A DNA stretch of 64,000 nucleotides, taken from the NCBI GenBank assembly GCA_000320545.1, contig ADNK01001814.1:1-64000 (forward strand). Reading direction: 5' to 3'. The notes under the pieces were generated by a model. The model ran no database searches. It saw only the letters and a program-made list of their open reading frames with translations, and had not been told where the DNA came from. Numbering within the stretch: the first letter of the stretch is position 1; each line of letters begins with the position of its first letter. The translations under genes were made by a program, and so were the position numbers. This document shows positions 12,795 to 24,641 of the stretch, piece by piece. The stretch comes from Bigelowiella natans CCMP2755. Lineage: Eukaryota > Cercozoa > Chlorarachniophyceae.

Positions 12795-13452
12795 GGCATG
12801 CGTAGCAAGCAGTGTGGTACATAGGAGAAAATTCAGTTTTTCTTTTTGGAAGTGAGATGGAGAATAGGCCGGTACGGTCCTTAAGAGGACCAGCCAACAA
12901 CTGCTGCCGCGCTCTTGAAAGAGCTTGTTTCCATATTTTTGTTTTTACTACGACGGCGATTGCATCGTTGGAGAAGAATGATGATGATGATGGTGATGAC
13001 GATGATGATGATAACAGCGATGACGTCAATGATAATTGGTGATGGTGGTAGTGCCAACAGCAAAACGATTAAACTGAAGAAGGCATGGCCAAACTTACCG
13101 ACGACCTTCTCCAACTGCTATTTTCAGGTGGCCAAGTATTGCGCACAGGACTCTGCTTTGGTGATCCAGCTGCTGCGACAGCAGCAAATCATCCCCAACC
13201 TCATCGAGATGGCGAAAGTCACTCGCGTACCAATCGACTGGCTTGTGACGCGTGGGCAGCAGGTCAAGGTTTTCGCGCAAATCCTCCACGAATGCCAGCT
13301 TCAGGTATGCCGCTTTGACCTTCCTGTGAATCTGCCCTTTCCTCCCCTCCCTTCCCTCCTCGTTTTTACCGAGTTATATATTGCTCACAAGCACGCGCGC
13401 ACGCACGCACACACGCACACATGCACACGCGCACACGCGCATACACGCAATA

Positions 13453-13491
<39 letters not shown>

Positions 13492-14158
13492 ACATGTTTT
13501 TCAAATATATTCATCGTGGTCTATAAGCATCGGTTTTAAGTATGGTATGGGCATACACTTATATCAAGGGCTACTGTGTGCCATACTGGTCACGACGGCG
13601 GGATGGAAATGTAAAGGAGGAGAAGTTCATCGGCGCGACTGTTCTCAAGGCCTCCCAGGGCGCGTATATGGAGCGACCTATTGCGGGACTCGACTTCGCT
13701 TCGCTGTACCCGTCAATAATGATTGCGCACAACATCGATTACACCTCCATCGTGCTGAACGATTTGTACCGTGATTTGCCAGGGTAAGAAAGTGTAGGGT
13801 ATATAGGGATTGCGATGACGTGCTTGAATATATATATATATATATATACATATATATATGTATTATTTATGTGTGTGTGTGTGTGTGTGTGTGTACCTAC
13901 AATCGTATGGCGGGGCGTGTGACAAGACGTTATGTTAGAGGACAACTATATACCCAAACAAAAATCTGAAGATATTTTCGATGTCGTCGCTGTTTTCTTT
14001 ATTGACGGTTATTTTATCGTCGTCTCCGAATTCCCATTGATTTCCTTCACATTGGGTGCGTATGAATTTCTAATTTTGCCGCTATTGTTTACTTCTTCTT
14101 CTTCTTCCTCTTCTCTCCCCCCCCCCCCCCCCCCATCATCATTACCATCATCATTAAT

Positions 14159-14192
<34 letters not shown>

Positions 14193-16272
14193 CACAAGGG
14201 TTGAGTACGAGACCATTTCGTGGTGGTATGGAGGCAAGAACCACACGTACACATTCGTCCAGAATCAGAAGGGGATTCTGCCGAGTCTGCTCGAGAAGCT
14301 GTGGAAGTTCCGAAAGCAGGCGAAAAAGGACATGCGGCAGGCTGCGAGCCGAGCGGACACATTAAACGAGGCCATATTTAACGGCAAGCAGGTAGAAGCA
14401 ACGATTGCTAGATCATCGATACCGACGCTTCCTTCGCGTATTTTCGATTCAGTCACTTAACTGTTTTCCCCATGTTCTCCCTCCTCTGCCCACCTCTCGT
14501 AATCTACCAGCTGGCAATCAAGGTCTCGATGAACTCGATCTACGGCTTTACTGGGGCGGACAACGGAATGCTGCCGTGCAAGGCCATTGCTGCCTCGGTC
14601 ACGACTTGGGGCCGCAAATCAATCGAGGTAGTCCATGGCCTTTCAACAACAAGCGCGAATTAGCAGATGCCGCCCTTCTCCGCTCTTTGCGTATTTATAC
14701 CCTTTGGTGATGCCAGGCTTCAAAGCGCCTTGTGGAAGAGGGGTGGCCTGACCTCCCCAACGCAACTGTCGTCTACGGGGACACCGACTCGATCTACACG
14801 ATGTTCAATGTAAACATGTCGCGCGAGGACGCGATGCAAGAGGTCTTTCGCGTGTCGATCGAGGCGGCCAAGCGCATTACGCGAATCTTCAAGAAACCGA
14901 TGGAGCTGGAGTTTGAAAAAGTCTTCTTTCCATTTATGCTCTTCACGAAGAAACGGTGGGAGCTTGGGCCTGACCTCGCTGTTGCGCGAATTTGTGTTTA
15001 GTTGTGATTTCGTCCACGGATTTGACGTAACCACCCCCGCCCCCTCCCCCGGCCCCTCTTCCCCTTTCTCCTGCTTGCAGATCTGTTTTATCTGTGATTT
15101 ATTGCCCGGGCTGAATATCTTTCCCATCCTCTATGTTTGCGAAGGTACGCTGGGCTGGTGTGGGAGAATCCTGAGCGGGCGAAGAAGCTCGATTATAAAG
15201 GAATTCAAGTCGTGCGGAGGGACAACTGCAAGTTTGTGAGGGAGATCTGCATGGAGTGCTTCGAAGAGATCATGTAACAATAAAGGAGTTGCGTTGGATA
15301 GATCGATGCGTTTGTTCTAGTGTTTTGCGAGATGGTGACCATAAAGGAGGAGTGAGGAATAGCAGTTGCAGTTGTAGTAGTAGCAGTAGTAGTAGTAGTA
15401 GTTATTTGCTCGAATATAGAGAGATTGCTTGCCAAAAAGTGTCACTATATATATGTTTGAGACATGCACATAAAAAAAACTAGAGAATACATATCGTGGG
15501 ATTTCGCCTAAAATATCTCATAATAACGTGATCAAAAGGTACCGGATGAACATCAGCGGGGCTGTCGCCAAGGCGCGCAAGGCGGTGGACGACCTTCTGG
15601 CAGACCCCATGCGAGTTCCAATCGAGAAACTCATCCTTTCGAAGTCGCTACATGACGAGTACAAGTCAGACACGCTCCCACATGTGAAGCTGGCGGAAAA
15701 GTTGCGGCAAAGAGACCCGATGAATGCACCCAAGGCAGGGGATCGAGTACCCTACGTGTTTGTTGAAGGTGGAAGATGAAGTAGTTTTCACAGGGGGGGG
15801 GAGAAGAGGGGGCTAATTTGCGAAAATTGAGAGATATAAGGGTATTAATATGGAGGTACCCGTTACAGTCATTTCATCGCTATCATATAATTTTGCCTCT
15901 TTTACTTATTTTCCTCTTTGTCGGCTACCCTTCTTTCGCCGTTGCCCTCTATCCTTCTTGACCGATTTTGTCACTACCACCATCGTTTTTTGCATTGTAA
16001 TTGTTCTTACTAACATCGTTGTTTGCGATTTGGTAGGAAAAGGGCTTCAGCATGAGCGGGTGGAAGATCCAAGTTTCGCCATCGAGAACAAAACGAAGAT
16101 TGACGGGCTCTACTACCTACAGCATCAGCTTCAGAGTCCACTCGAAACTGTCTTCGAGCTCTTATTGAAGGATGTTGGCGGAACGCTATGGAGGGATGCT
16201 GAGAGAGCTAAGAATAATGAGCTCAGGGGGGATCAAATGATAACACAATGGTTCAAAAGGCAAAAGTTGTAG
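8225..16272 (+). CDS. DNA polymerase family B catalytic subunit, giant-virus-like, with signal peptide
   Basis: Template-directed DNA synthesis with 3'-5' proofreading. Twenty exons (8225-8318, 8407-8720, 8884-8990, 9096-9407, 9589-9690, 10004-10175, 10360-10625, 10848-11033, 11362-11502, 11647-11875, 12090-12476, 12638-12730, 13128-13304, 13569-13783, 14199-14391, 14511-14627, 14717-14955, 15145-15273, 15539-15768, 16037-16272) sum to 3939 nt, an intact 1312-residue frame. Residues 1-30 form a signal peptide ([23 protein letters not shown]). Residues 31-300 are basic, charged and low-complexity. Then come Exo I FDIEV (about 585), Exo [14 protein letters not shown] (about 677), Exo [12 protein letters not shown] (about 805), motif [11 protein letters not shown] (902), motif [13 protein letters not shown] (1000), motif C YGDTDS (1056) and KKRY (1113). 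All catalytic Asp/Glu are present. The SQIGTT after Exo I and the [12 protein letters not shown] form resemble polymerases of large DNA viruses more than host delta. The delta-type C-terminal cysteine clusters are absent; the protein ends [10 protein letters not shown]. Least certain are the start (ATG 8144 is also in frame) and the donor at 9690. Confidence 0.9.
9018..14193. repeat. Microsatellites inside the polymerase introns
   Basis: Eight or more introns of the polymerase carry a repeat tract: TA at 9018-9075, GT at 10643-10680, TTG near 11335-11355, GAT at about 12499-12550, GCT at about 12755-12792, CA/CG then AT at about 13400-13486, TA then GT at about 13829-13893, and ATC at about 14160-14190. 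TTG/CAA-type and CA-GA tracts at 9760-9896 and TA at 10232-10275 also lie in introns. Each sits between a recognisable GT donor and AG acceptor, so the coding exons are not interrupted. Confidence 0.9.
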
Positions 16273-16674
16273 TGCTTATCACAGTTGGTTTCACCTTCAC
16301 CCGTGCATGAAGTGTGTTGTGACGTCGGCATACAAGTTACATTCATCATCACCGCATGAAAGGTGTTTGAACTTTAGCCATGCCTAGATTTTTTAGCACC
16401 ACACCAACCTGGGAGGCATGCTAGCATGCATGCCCTTGCGTGCGAATGCAACTGCAATGTGCCTGAATGAAGTAGCTCTGCAAACATGCACGTCTCTAGG
16501 CCTCTCTCTGTAGCTTTGTGGCTTGCACAACAGACGCGCCTGCAAGGTCAGCAGACATCGCAGGCTTTGTGTCTTCCGACCAAGAGCATCAGAGTGTTGC
16601 AAGCCAAAAAATGTGCGAAATTTCCAGCCTTGGAGCCGTCATGCAACACCAAACATGACGCGAAAAGCACAATG

Positions 16675-16706
<32 letters not shown>

Positions 16707-17930
16707 ACGTGCATGACAGCATGGCTAGCTAGCTAGATGGCACAACATCCAGACGTTTTGGACATCGTAGCATTGTTTGGCTTGCCGTCCAGCCGTCGGC
16801 CGACAGGGCGCACCCCTGCACCTCATCACTGGATCAATGTGCCCTCCAGCCCTCAGCTAGCTCAGGCAACTCAGCCTTCGAGCGAGCGAATCTTGAAGTT
16901 GCGGTTTTCCCATGCCATTCTGCAAGGCAGAGATTCAAAACTTGCACTTTCCACCGAAGGCGATGAACCTTCATTCGGTTTCTTTTTTGGAATCACTTTC
17001 TAGACTTTGGTTGTCACCAATGCCTTCAAGCGGATGTTTTTTTTTTGCAAGACCGTCCTGCAAGTTCAAATGCGTCGTGAATGTGCGTGCAAACTCCAGC
17101 CTCATAGATCCCCGTGCACGTGGAGAACTGCAGGCAAATGTTCTTTGCTAGCTCCACACAAGCTAGCAAGTGGCAAGTGAGCATGTCAGTGGATCTGGAG
17201 ATCTGGATGACACACACTTTGGTTTCCAGCCGACGCGATCGAAAAGGTTGGCTTGTCGCAACTGGGCTCTCGACGTGTTAGTACCCGCTACTACTCATTA
17301 CTACCGGCAACGAACGCTGGGAACGTGCAGCTGACCGAGATGAGCATGAGAAGGCATCTTAAAAACCCGAGAATGCACATCTTTGTTTTGCACAGTTCTC
17401 GTACTCGTAGTAAATACGAAAGTCACGGCAATTAATAGTGTCGCAGGTCACAAATGACTCTCTTCAAAGCTGTTTAAGGTCAAGTACCCCCTAAAAGAAC
17501 CCTGCCTAACCACATTATTCTGTTTTTAATAAAAATGAATAAATACATCTGTCGCACAGTGTACAAGGACTGCGGTTGCTTAGACCGAACCGAATTAAGT
17601 TGCAAAAGGTGCTTCCTTCTTCACGCACAACAAGGGTGTTCGCCCAACCCCCCCCTCAATCGAGACCCCGTAATTAATTACGATGTTAGCGGTTCTATCC
17701 ATGTAAAACTTTCTTGCGTCGAACATTGTGATGATTTAATGTTCGTATTGTTTTGACAGATAACAAAACAAGAAAGCACACCTGAGAAAATTCGGTCATG
17801 GTGGTGGTAGTGGAAGCTATTGTCTCGCTTTCGCTTCTTATCTATACCGTGAGGGCACAACCCGGCCAAAACAGCTCTTTACTCGAAAAGAAAGAAAGTA
17901 TTATTCGAATTTTATAAACTGTAGGAAGTT
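16273..17930. other. Intergenic region with TGCA/CTAGC-rich island
   Basis: No credible gene. About 16.3-17.2 kb is dense in GCATGC, GCTAGC and GTGCAC and has a CA tract at 16675-16701. From 17.25 kb the texture returns to ordinary AT-richer DNA. A short open frame at 17535-17756 contains several Cys residues, but it has no splice context or recognised domain and I do not call it. Confidence 0.55.
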
Positions 17931-17950
17931 TGGTATCGATTGACCGACAA

Positions 17951-18531
17951 AATGGTTGATTTCAACAGCGCGAAGGAGACGAAGAAGGTCCGGACAAGCT
18001 GACAACGGACGCCTACTTCTAAGAAGGAGTCACAATCTACGGCAGACACGAAGTTCGTCGAATCCTATCAGTCGACATCGAGCGAATGGATATAGAGAAA
18101 ACACAAAAATACGTTCCAAGAGAAGGTAGTAATTACAATTATCATATCTGAGGGATAATGTGTTTTACATTTAACTTAGTATCAATATGATTTTTAGGAA
18201 TCTCTCTCATACTAGTTCAAATTCTCTTGAAGAACTTTGGTGAGGGATTCATTACATTATTGTAATTAGTCATGTTAAATCTAGATGGTTTAGGTCAAAA
18301 CTTAGCAGTCCCGAAGCTCGTGCACGAAGACTAAAATACATCCAAACACTTAAGGTACCTGTGCTCGTTGCTTCATGAATGATAATCTTAGACTGAAATA
18401 TTCTCAGAGACATTCGATGAAGGCTCGAAAGATTCGACAGCTTCAACAACGTCGTTCATGAACCCAAGCAGTCGGCCATCAATGGATATGTACTTTCTTA
18501 TCAGAAAGCCCGAATAAGCAACATTTCTTAA
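17951..18531 (+). pseudogene. Possible decayed small gene, unrecognised
   Basis: Coding-like fragments occur in plus orientation: a start MVDFNSAKETKK at about 17951; a stretch in another frame reading VTIYGRHEVRRILSVDIERM at about 18027-18090 that follows an in-frame TAA; a short exon-like piece ending YIQTLK before GTACCT near 18354; and a terminal piece (FDEGSKDSTASTTSF...IRKPE, stop about 18530) after a good acceptor near 18405. I could not join them into one open frame, so either the gene is broken or my splice model is incomplete. No family recognised. Confidence 0.3.
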
Positions 18532-18839
18532 GATTTCGATTTCGTACCTGATTTCGTACCTCAGAGGAAGAGACCGCAGTCCATATCTTTGGCGTGTAAA
18601 TGACATTTATGCCAGGGGAAGCCTTCGTTATGTGATCAATGACAAAATGACTACAACGTGCGAAGGAAATATATTACGGCAGACATGTCACCACACAGCA
18701 ACAATGAAAATTTGCCAGACGAATCTAGCATGCATCGTCAAGTTTTCGACAATAGAAATCCCTTTTAACTCTACAATCCTTTGAATGTTTTAAAAAATTG
18801 TGAATCTAATAGAAGATAACTTGTTGTGGAAATGCAACT

Positions 18840-19720
18840 ATGACAATGATGTGCTGGATGATGTGTCGCTACCAGACTAGCAGATCTCGTAGACTAGCAG
18901 ATCTCGTAGTGCTAGAGTGTTGTGCGCACAGGCACTGGACGGTCTAGTGGTCTAGCTAGCTAGCTGTGTCGGGCTAGCAATGCGCATGCTGTGCACCATC
19001 TACCATGTCAAGATGTTTTGCAGCTAGTTCAGAGCTCTAGAGCTTTAGCTAGCTAGACCATTTCCAGATTTGCGTGCTAGCGTTCTAGACATCTACCAGT
19101 AGCTGCATGCCATGCTAGCTAGCTAGCATGCTAGCATGAGCTGGTGAGGCACTTACTAGCTAGCTAGCTAGGCTAGTAGGGTAGCTAGGTAGGTGGTAGT
19201 AGGCCTCCTGCTAGCTAGCTAGCTAGCCATGTCGCCTGTCTAGCTGTGCTCTCTAGTCATTCCTAGATTCTAGCGCATTGCTAGGGAGCTCTGAACTGTC
19301 CTAGTACCCATCTGTAACAGATCTGCCATGTCCATAGATCCCTCTAGCTAGCTCTGCACGCAGATGCAGCACAGACCCAATCAATTAGATCGAGTCTGCT
19401 AGCCAGCAGTCAGATGACGTCTAGAATGCTAGAATGCTAGAATGCACAGTTACATGTACTTGCAAGGTGAACGTATTGCACGTATCAAGACATGCACTGC
19501 AGGCTACGGGCTAGCGGGCGTAGTCGGTCTCCAAACAATCTAGACATGCATGCGAGTCACATGGTTTGATGCCATTGCTTGGTTTGCACGAGAACAAGAC
19601 AAGTCATATGTCGTGCGTACACATTTGGCTAATGGCACTATTTGCTTGTCAGCAAGCTGATAGTTATGTGCACGCTACAAAGAAACCAATGAAGTCAACA
19701 CTCTATGGATTTCTCGTACT
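18840..19720. other. Island with repeated GCTAGC/CTAGCTAGCTAG
   Basis: Dozens of overlapping CTAG, GCTAGC and TAGCTAGCTAG words, with tandem duplications of about 20 nt (for example CTAGCAGATCTCGTAG repeated at about 18880-18910, and GAATGCTA repeated at about 19422-19440). No coding potential seen. This is the most extreme of the word-biased islands in the window. Confidence 0.65.
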
Positions 19721-19874
19721 TCTAGAGCTACGCATGAGCAGTTTAACTTTTCCCATGTCAAATAATGACGCTAAGGCTATGTGAAGATGTTTGAGACGCT
19801 CTTTTAGAAACGTCTCATTTCAATAGTGCACAGACGTTGGTATCTTCATATAGCACCAGGTCAAATGGCGATGA

Positions 19875-20097
19875 TCACTTATTTGTTGCTTTATTTTCCC
19901 CTGTATTAACTCGCATATGGTCTGGGTTCCCCCCGGGATGCGTAATTACGACAATTCTTTGTCTTCGAGGCTTAGGATGGCGGAGAGGCTGTGGCACTAT
20001 CGTTTCCTGTGCTTCTGGCCCATAAATCGAGATAAAGGCATATTTAATTTCCACATATATGTATGTATACACGTGTACACACACACACACACACACG

Positions 20098-20156
<59 letters not shown>

Positions 20157-20411
20157 ACACTATATATACCGCACATAATCGGTCGTTGAATATGCACTCA
20201 CCATGTTCTTTCTCCATCCCCCCCTCGTCGGTCTTACTATCTCCAAAGATATCGCTCTCTGTCGGAGGGGGCGCGGTCGTCCGAAATACCACACAGAATG
20301 ACTCCAAAACCCGATGGAACTTTTGGATTTCGGTGTATATTTCCGTATCCGACTCAACGTCAAATCCCTGCACAGAGATGATCTCCCATCCGACTAAGAT
20401 GCAGCATATGA

Positions 20412-20478
<67 letters not shown>

Positions 20479-22246
20479 GGAAAATATTATTTATTTACCT
20501 AAAACGCCTCGTAAATCAGCCTGATCACCTTGCTGCACGAGGCTGACCCTTCTATTCAGGAACTCAAATCCCAAGTCTCCTAATGGTTGAACGATAGCCC
20601 GGCTCATGAGCTAATCGCAGATATGATGCTCACGCACGCAAATGAGTACAAGAGCACTCGCACTCGCACAATGCTTCGAGTAGAGCGAGGGAGCGAGGCA
20701 GTGGGATGACTACTATTACACCATGTGTAATTCTGATAGAGCATCGTGTACATATCACAAACCGCCGTTTCTTTCTACCCACCGGCCTGAAATGCGACGA
20801 CGCAATATTCTCCCCCCTCCACAGCATCGTTGACATCGCTCGCATCAAACACGAGGCTCTTCCCCATTCGCATACAGTTGCAGAGGATCAACGGTGCGAA
20901 GAGAGCCGCGGCGGGTATAGCTGAGGACAAGATTCTGTACACGAAATCGGTTCCAAAAGTCCGAAGTACAATGATTAACGACTCATTCTCCCAATTTCCT
21001 GATGATAAATGCCAGCAAGCGTGAGCAAACTCTTACCTAGGTCAACGGTTTTCAAACAAAACGACAACGCCAACCGACACGGAGCCGGCACTGCACACAG
21101 CCTTGAGCAACGGATATGAACTGGGGCGGGGGATGCGATGCTGAGAGCGTAAGCGATGATGCGGCCTATCACATCGACTTGTGATCTAGCCAGAACAAGC
21201 TCTAGGTGTTGGGGCGGGTCGCGCTGGAAGAGGAGCCGGCAGATGTAAGGCACAGGGAAGGTCAACGCGGCGGCAACAAGGGTGAAGGACATGTCGCTGT
21301 TTAGAAACGGGATGTTCTGATCGCCTCGGTACGGAGAGGAGTAGGAGGTTGGGGTTTGCAATCACAGCCTCCACATCGGTGAGCTCAGATCGAAACGGCT
21401 CTGTAGCCGGCGATAGAGGTGAATCTGAAAACGCCTGTGACCACCTCCCACGTGCCTCTAGGCGCTGCTCGTCATCGTGCAGGCCACATTCAGCGTACAT
21501 CGAGTTTGAGGGCGCTGAAACTCTTACGAGAATCTCCAGAGTCTCTCGTCGAAACGTGGAGCTTAACGTGGCCGTACTGGGCCCGAGGACGGGCACTATG
21601 CTGCTGTTGTCGGCCTATAATGACCAAAATGCGTTTGCGGACTGCCCTGCCCAGTTAGTTATTGTAAGGAAGAAACTATGGGTACCGTCGGGAATAGCTT
21701 GCCTATTGCTCAGCAAAATGGACGAGGTTGTTGCGGAGGACGCTACGATAGCGGCGAGATCTGATATGTCGCCTAAGACATCGCTGCCTGCCATATAACG
21801 CCATGCATAACTCACAGCACGCCCCGCAGAGCCTGTATGCACAGAGGCGGTGATAGCTGTAGAGGTTTCTCGGCCGTCGATGATAAGAAGAAGATGAACA
21901 CGAGCACAGAATCGATTACCTAGCTTCTGCAGAGTTCTTAAATCGAAAACTATTCCACAGCTCAGAGAAGCGGATAACCCATTATTCACCCCGGCGTTGA
22001 ATATCACCTTTACAGGATGGGCACTGTTTAGAGTGAAAACATCTTAGCAGGACAATCTCTATGCTCCCCCCTCATGCTCGCACGCAACTTAAGCTGTATT
22101 AATGGCTAGGTAGTGCCTACATCGAATCCTGCCAGTGAATCCAACAATGTTGCAGATACAGGCGTAGGGGATGCTCCAGCAACGACTGAAATCCGGGAGA
22201 GGCATACGAGAGCCAAGGCGAGGGCCCAAGTTGCTCTAGTAGCCAT
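19875..22246 (-). CDS. Secreted REJ-like receptor protein, possibly interrupted
   Basis: The ATG at 22246 begins a clear signal peptide (MATRATWALALALVCLSRISV, cleavage near VVAGA). The large exons that follow (about 22018-21970 and 21906-21430) read like REJ/PKD-associated ectodomains of polycystin-type proteins: AGRAVSYAWRY and FLTITNWAGQSANAF followed by VPVLGPSTATLSS. Introns here are short: 63-66 nt near 21910-21970 and 49 nt near 21320-21375, both GT-AG. A hydrophobic segment (FTLVAAALTFPVPYI) follows, then exons at about 20935-20700, 20610-20508, 20395-20172 and a possible last exon to 19875. No GPS motif, channel domain or set of polycystin helices could be identified. An in-frame TAG lies at 21615-21617 in otherwise continuous coding sequence. 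REJ-like is a judgement from sequence texture, not a profile hit. Confidence 0.6.
20075..20475. repeat. Two CA-TA(-GT) compound microsatellites
   Basis: CA then TA then GT at 20075-20158, and CA then TA at about 20412-20475. Both fall between inferred exons of the REJ-like gene. Confidence 0.95.
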
Positions 22247-22249
22247 GGG

Positions 22250-23070
22250 GACGCAACAAATGCGTATTTCAAGCAAGTCTGGGTTCTGAAAGGTCCAACT
22301 CGCACCCCCGCATTTGGTATTCTTACAAGCTCAGTTGGAGAACTGAAGGCTCTTCACTGCGGAGATCTGAGTTTTGGATAAGCGTCGTTGGAAGCAGCTG
22401 CATTGGTGCGTGTTGGTGCACGCACGTGCAGATGACGTCTCATGGAAAACTCGATAGAAAATTGCCTACAAAGCTATGGCAGCGACAACGATTATCGTTC
22501 ATATAGAAAAATAGTCATCTACGGCAGGTGACCTTTTTCGTACTATGAACTTCCTAATAACCACTTTATTACAGACTTCGACGCTTTTCTCGAGTCGGAA
22601 GCGCAAGATGCTATTCATTCCAAGTAGTTTTCAAAAATCAAATGAATTTTACCATATTTTCCGATGGTACTAGAGGTATTTTCGGCCAAATGGATGTCGC
22701 AAGAAGAAATTTCGAGCGTGCAGGGAAATCGTAGGAAATCAGGAAATCCGCATTTCACCCGCAAAATACCTTAGCTTACTGAATGTTCTGTTTTATCCTG
22801 TCGCTTCTTCAGGAATCCCCTACATTTTAGAAAGAATCGTCATTTTCTGGTGCAAGGGCCCGGTCCGAAGACGATGCCCCTGCCCCCCCTCCTGACCAGC
22901 TAGGAAATCGATCCGGAGATTGGGAATCTCTCCACATAATTTATCTTCTATTCTGATGAACGATTCAGACTAAATCCACAAGTTTCCTGAGCCATAAGTA
23001 ACACAGAACCATTAGCCTAAAGACGTGTGCAATAGTGGTTACGTCATTTCCTTCTGCGTAATAACAACGA
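22250..23070. promoter_or_regulatory. Divergent intergenic region between REJ-like and glycosyltransferase genes
   Basis: About 820 bases with no credible coding sequence separate the divergently oriented starts of the REJ-like gene (-, 22246) and the glycosyltransferase gene (+, 23073). Both promoters must lie here if the start calls are right. I see no TATA box or other element that I would defend. Confidence 0.4.
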
Positions 23071-23072
23071 AG

Positions 23073-24004
23073 ATGTTCGGGGAACATCGAAAGTGTAAGC
23101 TGTGCTCGATCATATTGATTTCAGCCTATGTAGCTGTTATTAGTTTGCTTGCAGCGTATGAAGACTCCAAGTTCCAACAGGTTGTTTCTTTCGTCTAGTT
23201 AACGATTATTGTCACTGCGTCTAAGCCATTTCTCCTTTCCAAATGCACGGGGTTTTCGTTCCTTACGTACGAACAAAAATAATCTCGTAAATCAGGCTGA
23301 TTGTGTGTAGTCATGATTGACATTTGGTCGTTTTATATATGCAGAGAGTTGCTAAAGAAAATAAAATCAGGGATCAGTACAAGCCATCGGAGATCGATCT
23401 CCTTCATGTGAGAACACACGCACACACACACACACAAACGAAAATAATTTATTCTGTCATATTCAGAATGCGGTTCTGGGGCCAAACAAATCTGATCCGT
23501 GTCCATATGTACGCGAAGCCGCGGTGCGGTTCGAACTTGAAGCACCGAATAAGGAACAAAGGCACCAGCTGTTAAGCTCCAAGATTGGGAGGTTTTCCTT
23601 TGTCCCATGATTTGTACTTGGTCATTTTGAGAAAAACAAATATTCACACGAATAAATTTAGGCGCCTAATGAGTGCCGCAGAATTCCGAAAAAACTTCTA
23701 CGAGGTATTGTTTTTTGCATGATAGAGGGATACAATTGCGATATTTTGTTCAATTTTCCCTCTGATAAACAGGATTCTATTCCCACCCTGCCCAACGGAG
23801 TCCCGAAAGTGATACATCAGACATGGTGGTCAAGAAAGGTTTATCAATTATAGAGAAAGAATACCACCCAATTTCGTAGATTCGTCGTCGTCTGGCATAT
23901 TCAGCAGAAAAGAATGTTTCTTTGAAGGGACTGAAAACAATGCTTCTCGTTATCGTTTTTCACATATGAACGAGAAACAAACACGTATACACACACGCAC
24001 ACAC

Positions 24005-24035
<31 letters not shown>

Positions 24036-24352
24036 TACAGCTAAAAGAGAAGAACATCCGGTTATCAGCCTCATGGTTCCGATGCATGCCAGGTAGTGAC
24101 ATTATTTTCTATCTTGAGGAAAAACGAAAGGCAGAGGAGGATAGCAAGCAAGGGTTGCATATCTCCCGAAATACATATAACCTGATAGCTTCTGTATTCC
24201 ATGTCTCTCCGCTTCATCAGATTGGATCCATGTGCTATGGGATGACGACGACGTGATCGAGTTGTATCGTGATTATAGACCTGACCTCCTCGAAATGATG
24301 AACGGGTAAAATCATAATGCTGCGTTTTATTAAGCCGTAATAATACTGTTAC

Positions 24353-24399
<47 letters not shown>

Positions 24400-24568
24400 T
24401 TCCCCTCTCTTTACGCTCTAACCTTGGATGACTCCTGCACACTCACATACACACACGCGGGATACACATGCATACGAAGTATTCTTAGAATTTACATGTA
24501 CTCGCAGATATCCATATGGCGTGCAGCGATCTGATATGTTCCGCTATCTGGTCTTATACATTTACGGT

Positions 24569-24641
<73 letters not shown>

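Noticed and set aside
8225-16272. The polymerase as evidence that the whole window is an endogenous giant virus
   Set aside because: Neighbouring genes are typical intron-rich host genes (TBC, E2F, RPA14, GT32). No capsid, packaging ATPase or other virus hallmark gene was seen.
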